Positions 1-6,221 of a DNA stretch of 7,316 bases are shown here, piece by piece. The stretch's first letter is position 1. Every line of letters begins with the position of its first letter. Below the pieces are notes generated by a model. It was given only the letters and a program-made list of their open reading frames with translations, made no database searches and had not been told where the DNA came from. Origin of the DNA: JBOGEB01 sp050743125 (GTDB taxonomy: Bacteria; Actinomycetota; Nitriliruptoria; Euzebyales; Egibacteraceae); the NCBI GenBank assembly GCA_050743125.1, contig JBOGEB010000204.1, forward strand, positions 1-7,316, written 5' to 3'. The position numbers and the translations under genes were made by a program.

Positions 1-133
1 CGAGGGTCTCTGGCGCGCCGGGGATCGGCTCGTCGATGTAGAGCAGCACTCCGTCGACGTCGAAGAGGATGCCGGCGTAGCGGTCGCAGATGGCAGCGGC
101 GCCCGATCGGGCGCCGCGCACCGCCGAGGCCAC
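1..133 (-). CDS. HAD-superfamily (HAD-IIA-like) hydrolase, N-terminal fragment
   Basis: Only the first ~44 codons are present; the rest lies beyond the left edge. The minus strand encodes a short variable lead followed by ILFDVDGVLLY and then DEPIPGAPETL. This is HAD motif I (DxDGxL, with the nucleophilic and acid/base aspartates) followed by the 'PGAxExL' helix typical of the HAD-IIA (NagD-like) subgroup, whose members are Mg2+-dependent phosphatases of small phosphorylated metabolites. The substrate cannot be told. The frame is bounded upstream by the rpsT stop codon itself (140-142), so the start must be the GTG at 133-131 or the GTG at 121-119; neither has a clear ribosome binding site. 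I take the longer one. The gene follows rpsT on the same strand within 6 bp and is probably co-transcribed with it or translationally coupled. Family call is seen in sequence; coupling is inferred. Confidence 0.72.
   Translation of the reverse strand, partial: MASAVRGARSGAAAICDRYAGILFDVDGVLLYIDEPIPGAPETL
96..117. repeat. Perfect 22-bp palindrome
   Basis: The two 11-nt arms, GCGGCGCCCGA and its exact reverse complement, abut with GATC at the centre and contain two GGCGCC sites. As RNA on the minus strand it could form a 9-bp GC stem with a GATC tetraloop, starting 22 nt after the rpsT stop. There is no U-tract after it, so it is not a classic intrinsic terminator. It lies in the non-conserved first codons of the HAD-like gene. 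It may limit read-through or translation from rpsT into that gene, or be a protein-binding site; function is inferred only. Confidence 0.6.
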
Positions 134-139
134 GGGCTG

Positions 140-400
140 CTAGAGCGAGTTGAGCCGCTGGGCCATCTTGGATTTGTGGTTCGCGGCGAAGTTCCGGTGC
201 ACGATCCCGCTCTGGGCCGCCTTGTCGAGCTTCTGGGCCGCCGTCTGGTACGCCTGCGCCGCACCCTCGCGGTCGCTGACCTCCGCTGCCACACGGAACC
301 TCTTCATGTAGGTCTTCAGCGCGCTGCGGACCGACTTGTTGCGGATACGCCGACGCTCGTTCTGACGGTTGCGCTTGATCTGGCTCGCGGTGTTAGCCAT
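140..400 (-). CDS. rpsT: 30S ribosomal protein bS20
   Basis: Encodes an 86-residue, very basic protein, the usual length for bS20, which binds 16S rRNA early in 30S assembly. Diagnostic features are the start MANTASQIKRNRQNERRR, the SVRSALKTYMK helix, and the C-terminal GIVHRNFAANHKSKMAQRLN, which matches the conserved 'G.ihkN.AarkKSrL...i' end of the family. The ATG at 400 is chosen because the family begins at MAN; an in-frame ATG 23 codons upstream (469) lies in the promoter region and would add an unrelated extension. No strong Shine-Dalgarno is visible before the start. It is transcribed divergently from lepA, an arrangement widely seen in Actinomycetota, and is followed at once by the HAD-like gene. 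Confidence 0.97.
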   Translation of the reverse strand: MANTASQIKRNRQNERRRIRNKSVRSALKTYMKRFRVAAEVSDREGAAQAYQTAAQKLDKAAQSGIVHRNFAANHKSKMAQRLNSL

Positions 401-438
401 GGGTGAGCTGCTGCTTTCGTACGCCGTGGGGGCCACGA

Positions 439-468
439 AGTGTAGTCGGCGACCAGCGGCGCTGTCCA
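439..468 (-). promoter_or_regulatory. Probable sigma-70-type promoter of rpsT
   Basis: On the minus strand, TGGACA (468-463, five of six matches to TTGACA) is followed after 18 nt by TACACT (444-439, matching the actinobacterial TANNNT -10). Transcription would start near 432, giving a leader of about 30 nt before the rpsT ATG. Seen by eye; no start-site data. Confidence 0.6.
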
Positions 469-480
469 CCGGCCCTGCGC

Positions 481-489
481 TGGTAGCAT
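481..489 (+). promoter_or_regulatory. Probable extended -10 promoter of lepA
   Basis: TGGTAGCAT reads as an extended -10 (TGn followed by TAGCAT, a TANNNT hexamer). The -35 position holds only a weak match (CTGTCC, 462-467), which overlaps the -35 of the divergent rpsT promoter. The resulting transcript would have a leader of about 70 nt before the lepA ATG. The rest of the 401-564 gap shows no other clear signal. Confidence 0.45.
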
Positions 490-564
490 CGCCGCGAGCG
501 ACGGCGCGACCTGCGATGGCCGGCGTCTCCCCGACCCCTTAGAGCCGGTACTGGCGCTGCCCGC

Positions 565-2394
565 ATGACCTACCCTACCGAGCGGATCCGCAACTTCGCG
601 ATCATCGCCCACGTCGACCATGGCAAGTCGACGTTGGCGGACCGGATGCTGCAGCTGACCGGGTTGGTCGATGCGCGCACCATGCGGGCGCAGTACCTCG
701 ACCGGATGGACATCGAGCGTGAGCGCGGGATCACGATCAAGGCGCAGGCGGTCCGCATGCCGCACACGGCCGACGACGGCCAGGAGTACCTGCTCAACCT
801 CATTGACACGCCGGGGCACGTCGATTTCAGCTATGAGGTCAGCCGGGCGATGAACGCGTGCGAGGGCGCGATCCTGCTGGTCGACGCGGTGCAGGGCGTG
901 CAGGCGCAGACGGTGGCGAACCTGCTCGTCGCCGTCGAGGCCGGCCTCGAGGTCATCCCGGTTCTCAACAAGATCGACCTGCCCGCGGCCCGGCCGGAGC
1001 AGGTGGCGGCCGAGATCGCGAGCCTGCTCGGCGGCGATTCCACCGACATCCTCGCGGTCAGCGCGAAGACTGGGCTCGGCGTGGACGCGGTGCTCGAGCG
1101 GATCGTCGAGCGCGTGCCGCCTCCCACCGGCGACGCCAAGGCCCCTACCCGCGCCCTGATCTTCGACTCCTACTACGACTCGTACCGGGGCGTGGTCGTC
1201 TACGTCCGCGTGGTCGACGGCGAGCTGCGGCCGGGCATGGACATCCGGCTCGTCGCGACGGGGTTCCACAACGAGATCGACGAGCTGGGGGTGATCTCGC
1301 CGGAGCCCCAGAGGGTCAACGCCTTGGGGCCGGGCGAGGTCGGCTACCTCACCGCGGCGATCAAGGAGGTCGTCCTCGCGAAGGTCGGCGACACGGTGAC
1401 CGACCACCGCAACCCGGCGCCCAGCCCGCTGCCCGGCTACCGCGAGCCCACCCCGATGGTCTTCACCGGCCTCTACCCAGTCGACTCCGACGACTTCCCG
1501 GACCTGCGGGACGCGCTGTCCAAGCTCCGCTTGAACGACGCGAGCTTCACGTTCGAGCCGGAGAACTCGGTCGCGCTGGGGTTCGGGTTCCGCTGCGGCT
1601 TCCTCGGCCTTCTCCATATGGAGATCGTCTCGGAGCGGCTCGACCGTGAGTTCGACATCCCGCTCGTCGCGACCGCGCCGAACGTCGCGTACGAGGTCAC
1701 GCTCGACGAGCGGGTGCGAAAACCTGACGAGCCGCCGAGCGTTCGGGTCTCCAACCCCGCCGAGCTGCCGGCGGCCAACCGCATCGCGCGCATTCTGGAG
1801 CCGGTCGTCGATGCGATGATCCTCTGCCCGTCGGAGTACATCGGCGCGGTGATGCAGCTGTGTGAGCGTCGGCGGGGCACGCTGGCGCGGATGGACTACC
1901 TCACTCAGGAGCGGGTCGAGCTGCGCTACACGCTGCCGCTCGCGGAGATCATCGTCGACTTCTTCGACCGGCTGAAGTCGTCGACTCGCGGTTACGCCTC
2001 GCTGGACTACGAGCCCGCCGGCATGGCCCCGGCCGAGCTTGTCCGCGTCGACATCCTGCTGAACGGAGAGCCGGTCGACGCGTTCAGCGCGATCGTCGCC
2101 CGGCCGAAGGCGTACACGTATGGCAGGGCGATGGTCGGCAAGCTCCGCGAGCTGATCCCCCGCCAGCTGTTCGACGTGCCTGTGCAGGCCGCGATCGGCG
2201 CGAAGGTGATCGCCCGCGAGACGATCAAGGCGCGCCGCAAGGACGTGCTCGCGAAGTGCTACGGCGGCGACGTGACCCGCAAGCGCAAGCTGCTCGAGAA
2301 GCAGAAGGAGGGCAAGCGCCGCATGAAGTCCGTAGGCGCGGTCGAGATCCCTCAGGAGGCATTCGTCGCCGCCCTCGCCATCGACCAGGACTGA
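565..2394 (+). CDS. lepA: Elongation factor 4 (LepA), translational GTPase
   Basis: A full-length 609-residue LepA (E. coli LepA is 599). This ribosome-bound GTPase has been linked to back-translocation and to 30S biogenesis or initiation. The G-domain motifs are intact: P-loop AHVDHGKST (residues 15-23), switch-I region with RGITIK, DTPGHVD with the catalytic His (81-87), NKID (135-138) and SAKT (166-169). These are followed by the EF-G-like domains II, III and V and the LepA-specific C-terminal domain, with the conserved RKDVLAKCYGGD and KMKSVG-like RRMKSVGAVEIPQEAF near the end. The start is the ATG at 565; the frame carries a TAG at 484-486 and no other ATG, GTG or TTG between. No Shine-Dalgarno precedes it, so initiation is probably SD-independent. 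It is the first gene of the rightward block; hemW follows 6 bp later. Confidence 0.98.
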   Translation: MTYPTERIRNFAIIAHVDHGKSTLADRMLQLTGLVDARTMRAQYLDRMDIERERGITIKAQAVRMPHTADDGQEYLLNLIDTPGHVDFSYEVSRAMNACEGAILLVDAVQGVQAQTVANLLVAVEAGLEVIPVLNKIDLPAARPEQVAAEIASLLGGDSTDILAVSAKTGLGVDAVLERIVERVPPPTGDAKAPTRALIFDSYYDSYRGVVVYVRVVDGELRPGMDIRLVATGFHNEIDELGVISPEPQRVNALGPGEVGYLTAAIKEVVLAKVGDTVTDHRNPAPSPLPGYREPTPMVFTGLYPVDSDDFPDLRDALSKLRLNDASFTFEPENSVALGFGFRCGFLGLLHMEIVSERLDREFDIPLVATAPNVAYEVTLDERVRKPDEPPSVRVSNPAELPAANRIARILEPVVDAMILCPSEYIGAVMQLCERRRGTLARMDYLTQERVELRYTLPLAEIIVDFFDRLKSSTRGYASLDYEPAGMAPAELVRVDILLNGEPVDAFSAIVARPKAYTYGRAMVGKLRELIPRQLFDVPVQAAIGAKVIARETIKARRKDVLAKCYGGDVTRKRKLLEKQKEGKRRMKSVGAVEIPQEAFVAALAIDQD

Positions 2395-2400
2395 TCCGCG

Positions 2401-3612
2401 GTGTCTTCGCCGCAGCCTCCGCTGCGCTGTGCAGAGAACGGGCGGGACACCGCCCGGACTCTGCACGATGCCGCCCCCGGTCTGTACCTGCACGTGCCGT
2501 TCTGCGCGCACCGCTGCCACTACTGCGATTTCAACACCTACGCGGGGCTGGACCAGCTGATGCCCCGGTACGTGGCGGCGCTGCGGGCGGACCTGCGTGC
2601 GGTGGCGGCCGCCGGTCCAGATGCGGTGGCACCGCCAAGCTCGGGACGGGAGTGGCCGGTGTTCGGGTCGGTGTTCGTCGGCGGCGGGACGCCGACGATG
2701 CTTGACCCGGCTGACCTCGCCGGAATCCTCCGGCTGGCCCGTGAGGTGCTCCCGGTCGCGGCCGACGCCGAGGTCACGGTCGAGGCGAACCCTGAGTCGG
2801 TGACGACCCACTATCTGGCGACCCTGGTCGAGGCAGGGATGACCCGCCTGTCGATGGGCGCGCAGTCGTTCGCCTCGCACGTCCTCGCCGCGCTCGGCCG
2901 GCGCCACGGTCCCGAGCGGCCGCTGCGAGCACTGGCCGCTGCCCGCGCCGCTGGTGTGCGGCGCGTCAACCTCGACCTGATCTACGGCACGCCCGGCGAG
3001 ACCGACGCCGACTGGAACGCGAGCCTGTGCGCCGTAATGGAGGCAGGCGTCGAGCACGTCTCGGCCTACGCGTTGACCGTGGAGCCGGCGACCGAGTACG
3101 CGTCCAGGATCCGCGCCGGTCTGGCCGCCGCTCCGGACGAGGACGTGCAAGCCGAGCGGATGGCGGTGACCGACCGGGCGCTGTCGGCGGCGGGGTTGCG
3201 GCGCTACGAGATCTCGAGCTGGGCCCGCCCCGGCCAGGAGTGCCGGCACAACTTGACGTACTGGCGCGGCGGGGACTGGCTGGGCGTCGGCGCCGGTGCG
3301 CACGGCCACTGGCGGGGGCGGCGCTGGTGGAGCCTCCGGTCGCCAGCCCGCTACGCCGACGCGGCGCTGTCGGGGCGAAGCACGACGGCCGGCGCGGAGG
3401 TGCTCGACGAGCCGACCCGCCGGGCGGAGCGGCTCATGCTCGGCCTTCGTCTGGCCGAGGGCGTCGACCTCGCTGCGGTCGCGCCGCTCGACGAGGGGCA
3501 GCTCGGCGCGCTCGCTCGTGCCGGGCTTGTGCGTGTCGAGGCCACCCGGCTGCATCTCACCGACGCCGGCTGGCCGCTCGCGAACGCGGTGACGGTCCGT
3601 CTGCTGCCGTAG
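2401..3612 (+). CDS. hemW: Radical-SAM heme chaperone HemW
   Basis: A 403-residue HemW, formerly called an oxygen-independent coproporphyrinogen oxidase-like protein. HemW binds heme and a [4Fe-4S] cluster and passes heme to target proteins. The cluster motif is C35-A-H-R-C39-H-Y-C42-D-F-N, the CX3CX2C form followed by DFN that is typical of HemW; true HemN has an extra cysteine here. GGGTPT (94-99) is the usual SAM-contact segment, then SMGAQSF, NLDLIYGTPGET, the HNLTYWRGGDWLGVGAGAHG segment, and a C-terminal HemN_C-like helical domain ending at LTDAGWPLAN. The GTG at 2401 is the only usable start upstream of the core. The first 26 residues are unconserved, as often in actinobacterial HemW. 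A short insert (about residues 66-88, rich in Ala, Pro and Ser) precedes GGGTPT. It lies 6 bp after lepA and is most likely co-transcribed. Confidence 0.95.
   Translation: MSSPQPPLRCAENGRDTARTLHDAAPGLYLHVPFCAHRCHYCDFNTYAGLDQLMPRYVAALRADLRAVAAAGPDAVAPPSSGREWPVFGSVFVGGGTPTMLDPADLAGILRLAREVLPVAADAEVTVEANPESVTTHYLATLVEAGMTRLSMGAQSFASHVLAALGRRHGPERPLRALAAARAAGVRRVNLDLIYGTPGETDADWNASLCAVMEAGVEHVSAYALTVEPATEYASRIRAGLAAAPDEDVQAERMAVTDRALSAAGLRRYEISSWARPGQECRHNLTYWRGGDWLGVGAGAHGHWRGRRWWSLRSPARYADAALSGRSTTAGAEVLDEPTRRAERLMLGLRLAEGVDLAAVAPLDEGQLGALARAGLVRVEATRLHLTDAGWPLANAVTVRLLP
2439..2456 (+). repeat. Strong hairpin in first codons of hemW
   Basis: Arms CGGGCGG (2439-2445) and CCGCCCG (2450-2456) are exact complements around a GACA loop. 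The hairpin starts 45 nt after the lepA stop and has no U-tract. It lies in the non-conserved N-terminal extension of HemW. It might attenuate read-through from lepA; this is inference, and GC-rich DNA gives such stems by chance. Confidence 0.45.
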
Positions 3613-3641
3613 CTTTGACCTTTTGCCGGAGGCTTGCACGA

Positions 3642-3656
3642 CCGCCGAACAGGCGG
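3642..3656 (+). repeat. Small hairpin in the hemW-aspS gap
   Basis: CCGCC and GGCGG flank GAACA, giving a 5-bp stem about 30 nt after the hemW stop. No U-run follows, so it is at best a weak or non-canonical terminator of the lepA-hemW transcript. No T-box hallmarks were recognised in the 3613-3759 gap. Confidence 0.3.
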
Positions 3657-3689
3657 CTTACGAGCTGAGACGGGTTGCTCCAGGACGGC

Positions 3690-3698
3690 TGGTAGAGT
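3690..3698 (+). promoter_or_regulatory. Possible extended -10 promoter of the AspRS gene
   Basis: TGGTAGAGT has the same form as the element before lepA (TGn plus a TANNNT hexamer). No good -35 stands 16-18 nt upstream. A TTGACC at 3714-3719 looks like a -35 but has no -10 at the right distance. If used, the leader would be about 55 nt. This suggests the AspRS gene has its own promoter and is not served only from lepA. Confidence 0.4.
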
Positions 3699-3759
3699 TG
3701 CCGCTCTGCCCCCTTGACCTCTTCAGGGAGTTTCCGAAGGAAAGACGAGGCAGTCAACG

Positions 3760-5067
3760 ATGCCACGAACCCTGGTGCGCGAATTGCGTGACCATCTCGA
3801 CCGGACCGTCACCGTCTGCGGATGGGTAAACACGCTGCGGTTGCAGCGGAAGATGCAGTTTCTGCTGGTCCGCGACCACACTGGGATGGTCCAGGTCACT
3901 CACCGGCGGGGCGGGGAGGACGACCAGATCGAGGCGGTCATTGACGGGCTGAGCATCGAATCAGCCGTGCGGATCACCGGTCGCGTCGTCGATAACCCGG
4001 TGGTCAAGCTCGGCGGCCTGGAGCTCCTGCCTCAGTCTGTGGAGGTGGCGAACCGGGCAGAGGCCCCGCTGCCAATCGACGAGCACACTGGTCTGGACCA
4101 GCGGCTGGACTGGCGGTTCCTGGATCTGCGCCCACCCGCACACCGACTCGTGTTCGAAGTGCAGAACACCGTCGAGCAGGCTATGCGTTCGGTCGCCCAT
4201 GCCGAGGGCTTCACCGAGCTGCACACCCCCAAGCTGATGGCCACGGCCTCGGAGTCAGGGGCGGAGGTGTTCTCGGTCAAGTATTTCGACCAGATCGCCT
4301 ACCTTGCCCAGTCGCCCCAGTTCTATAAGCAAATGGCGATCGCCGGTGGAATCGACCGGGTGTTGGAGGTGGGTCCGGTCTTCCGGGCGGAGCCGTCGTT
4401 CACCAGCCGGCACGCCACGGAATTCACCGGGGTGGACGTAGAGATGGCCTGGATCGACGGGGTCGAGGACGTGATGGCGTTTGAGGAGCGCATGCTTGCC
4501 GCTGCCCTCAGCGGGGTCAAGGCCGGCCACGGGGAAGCGGTCGCGGAACACTTCGGCGTCGAGATCACTGTTCCGGCCGTGCCCTTCCCCCGCATCACGA
4601 TGGGCGACGCGCTGGCCGAGCTGCGGGACGGCGGGTGGGACCCGGAGGGGACGCGAGAGGATCTCGACCCCGAGGGCGAGCGCGCCCTTTCGGCGCGTAT
4701 ACGGGAGAAGCGCGGGCACGAGTTCGTCTTCGTCACCCAGTTCCCGATCGGCGTCCGGCCCTTCTACCACCTGCGACCGGCGGACAACCCCGCCGTGACC
4801 GAGAGCTTCGATCTCCTCTGGAACGGCATCGAGATCACTACCGGTGCCCAGCGGGAGCATCGCTATGACGTGCTCTGCAAGCAGGCGCTCGAGAAAGGCA
4901 TGGACCTGGACTCGCTGGAGAGCTACCTCAACTGTTTTCGCTTCGGCGCGCCGCCACATGGCGGCTTCGGGTTAGGACTGAACCGTCTGCTGATGGTCAT
5001 GCTCGGTTTGGGCTCCATCCGTGAGGCAATGTTCCTGTTCCGCGGGCCAAACCGTCTCGAACCCTGA
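3760..5067 (+). CDS. aspS: Aspartyl-tRNA synthetase, archaeal/eukaryotic type (AspRS2-like)
   Basis: A 435-residue class IIb synthetase charging tRNA with aspartate. It is about 150 residues shorter than bacterial AspRS (~590 aa) because it lacks the GAD insertion domain, so it is of the archaeal type. An N-terminal OB-fold anticodon-binding domain (about 1-105, with VCGWVNTLR and FLLVRDHTG) precedes the catalytic core. SPQFYKQ (185-191) holds the Lys that reads the Asp side chain in AspRS; AsnRS differs here. Motif 2 is FRAEPSFTSRHATEF (208-222), with TTGAQREHR (360-368) and motif 3 HGGFGLGLNRL (400-410) carrying the class II Arg409. The ATG start has GAGG 9 nt upstream (3747-3750) and matches the family start. 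Whether it also charges tRNA-Asn is open: Asn24 and Lys83 occupy the discrimination positions. Its place between hemW and hrcA, and codons such as TAT-AAG-CAA, suggest acquisition by transfer. Confidence 0.93.
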   Translation: MPRTLVRELRDHLDRTVTVCGWVNTLRLQRKMQFLLVRDHTGMVQVTHRRGGEDDQIEAVIDGLSIESAVRITGRVVDNPVVKLGGLELLPQSVEVANRAEAPLPIDEHTGLDQRLDWRFLDLRPPAHRLVFEVQNTVEQAMRSVAHAEGFTELHTPKLMATASESGAEVFSVKYFDQIAYLAQSPQFYKQMAIAGGIDRVLEVGPVFRAEPSFTSRHATEFTGVDVEMAWIDGVEDVMAFEERMLAAALSGVKAGHGEAVAEHFGVEITVPAVPFPRITMGDALAELRDGGWDPEGTREDLDPEGERALSARIREKRGHEFVFVTQFPIGVRPFYHLRPADNPAVTESFDLLWNGIEITTGAQREHRYDVLCKQALEKGMDLDSLESYLNCFRFGAPPHGGFGLGLNRLLMVMLGLGSIREAMFLFRGPNRLEP

Positions 5068-5099
5068 GTCAACTGCGCGCTGGGCGGGGACGCGGGCCG

Positions 5100-5122
5100 C
5101 TGCGCTACCATCGCTGGCGCAG
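5100..5122 (+). promoter_or_regulatory. Probable hrcA -10 within an inverted repeat
   Basis: CTGCGC (5100-5105) and GCGCAG (5117-5122) are exact complements with an 11-nt spacer. Inside lies TACCAT (5106-5111), a TANNNT -10 candidate about 34 nt before the hrcA start. No convincing -35 is seen. The layout would suit an operator, but it does not resemble CIRCE (TTAGCACTC-N9-GAGTGCTAA). Function is inferred. Confidence 0.35.
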
Positions 5123-5130
5123 GCGTGGTG

Positions 5131-5137
5131 GAGGAGG
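5131..5137 (+). promoter_or_regulatory. Strong Shine-Dalgarno of hrcA
   Basis: GAGGAGG matches the anti-SD well, unlike the weak or missing sites of rpsT, lepA and dnaJ. Spacing to the three possible starts is 4 nt (GTG 5142), 7 nt (GTG 5145) and 13 nt (ATG 5151), favouring 5145. Confidence 0.75.
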
Positions 5138-5144
5138 TGAAGTG

Positions 5145-6197
5145 GTGCTCATGCTCGACGACCGGAAGTCGGCGATCCTCAAGGCGATCGTGCGCAACTA
5201 CGTGCGGGGTGGCGAGCCGGTTGGGTCGAAGCGGCTGGTCGAGGAGTGGGGCCTGGGGGTGTCGGCGGCGACGGTGCGCGCTGAGATGGCGGCGTTGGAG
5301 GAAGCCGGGTACATCACCCACCCGCATACGTCCGCCGGACGGATTCCCACCGACCTCGGGTACCGTTACTTCGTCGACTCGTTGCAGGGGACGGACACCA
5401 CGGCGCTGTCCGCCGATCAGCGGACTGCCCTCGAGGTACTGCTGCTCGGGTCGGCTGATCTCGACGATCTGCTGTGGCGGGCCACGAGCGCCCTGTCGCG
5501 GCTCACGCACTTCGCCGCGTTGGTCGCCGCCCCCCGGCTGGACCGCAGCAGGATTCGGCACATCGAGCTTGTCCGCCTGGGCCAGACCAGCGTCCTCGCG
5601 GTGATGATCGCCGACACGGGACGCGTCATGAAGTGTCTGCTCGACCTCGAGGCCGCGGTCGCGGATCACGACGTTCAGCGTGCCCGGCACGCCGTGAACG
5701 AGGTCGCCGTCGGCCTGCGCACCGACCAGGCGCCCGATGTGATCAGCGGCCTCGCCGCCGGCGCTCCACCAGAGGTGCGCGGGCTGATCGACGCCGTGGC
5801 CGACGCCGTCCGCCAGGGGCTGTCGGGGACGCATCCAAGCTTCGAGCAGGTGTTCGTCGGTGGTACCGCGAACATCGCGGCCGGCCACTTCCACCGGCTC
5901 GAGGAGGTCAAGCAGGTCTATGAGACGCTCGAGGAGCAGATGGTCCTCCTGAAGGTCCTGCGTGAGGCGCTCGCCGTGGGTGACCCAGGCGTCCGGATCG
6001 GGGCGGAGCTTCCGCTCGCCGAGCTTGCGCCGTGCTCGATCGTGGCCACGAGCTATGAGGCGACCAGGGACGCGGTCGGGTCACTCGGGGTGCTCGGACC
6101 CACCCGGATGGATTACCCGCGGACCCTCGCGGCGGTCCAGGCGGTAGCCTCGTCACTCGAGAAGGCACTCGCCGAGCTGACCGGCGGGCAGGGGTAG
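5145..6197 (+). CDS. hrcA: Heat-inducible transcription repressor HrcA
   Basis: A 350-residue HrcA, close to the usual 335-350. It represses class I heat-shock genes by binding CIRCE operators and is kept active by GroEL. The N-terminal winged helix covers about residues 5-90: LDDRKSAILKAIVRNYV, EPVGSKRL, then the recognition region GVSAATVRAEMAALEEAGYI and the signature HPHTSAGRIPTDLGYRYFVD. Most HrcA proteins have RN(D/E)M where this one has RAEM (Ala46), a change inside the DNA-binding domain. The GAF-like and inserted dimerisation parts follow, with the conserved FVGGTANIA and, near the C-terminus, LGVLGPTRMDYPRTLAAVQAV. The start is set by Shine-Dalgarno spacing; GTG 5142 and ATG 5151 are alternatives. 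It lies 77 bp after the AspRS gene and 16 bp before dnaJ, with which it surely forms an operon. No CIRCE is present in the window, so autoregulation through CIRCE is not supported here. Confidence 0.96.
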   Translation: MLMLDDRKSAILKAIVRNYVRGGEPVGSKRLVEEWGLGVSAATVRAEMAALEEAGYITHPHTSAGRIPTDLGYRYFVDSLQGTDTTALSADQRTALEVLLLGSADLDDLLWRATSALSRLTHFAALVAAPRLDRSRIRHIELVRLGQTSVLAVMIADTGRVMKCLLDLEAAVADHDVQRARHAVNEVAVGLRTDQAPDVISGLAAGAPPEVRGLIDAVADAVRQGLSGTHPSFEQVFVGGTANIAAGHFHRLEEVKQVYETLEEQMVLLKVLREALAVGDPGVRIGAELPLAELAPCSIVATSYEATRDAVGSLGVLGPTRMDYPRTLAAVQAVASSLEKALAELTGGQG

Positions 6198-6221
6198 ATG
6201 ACGATTGCCTGCAGTGCGTGA
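6198..6221 (+). other. Seven-codon ORF bridging hrcA and dnaJ
   Basis: An ATG directly abutting the hrcA TAG opens the reading frame MTIACSA and stops at TGA 6219-6221, inside the dnaJ start region (GTG 6214). Ribosomes ending hrcA could re-initiate here and finish on top of the dnaJ start, which has no good Shine-Dalgarno of its own. This may be chance; the AGGGG at 6190-6194 is rather close to the ATG. Confidence 0.25.

Noticed and set aside
401..469. N-terminal extension of bS20 from the upstream ATG at 469
   Set aside because: It would run through the rpsT -10 region and add 23 residues not found in the family; the MAN start at 400 fits.
316..3639. A 1107-codon open frame on the minus strand antisense to lepA and hemW
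   Set aside because: It is rich in Arg, His, Val and Asp with no recognisable domain, as expected opposite GC-rich codons with strong third-position bias. lepA and hemW on the plus strand are unmistakable.
3714..3719. TTGACC as the -35 of an AspRS promoter
   Set aside because: No TANNNT hexamer lies 16-19 nt downstream; that stretch is the purine-rich ribosome binding region.
3613..3759. T-box riboswitch before the synthetase gene
   Set aside because: The conserved antiterminator T-box sequence and a terminator hairpin are not visible.
5068..5144. CIRCE operator upstream of hrcA
   Set aside because: Neither arm TTAGCACTC nor GAGTGCTAA is present, even allowing a few mismatches by eye.
4923..5894. 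Minus-strand open frame spanning the AspRS-hrcA junction
   Set aside because: It crosses two well-supported plus-strand genes, and its sequence is low-complexity and unlike any family I recognise.
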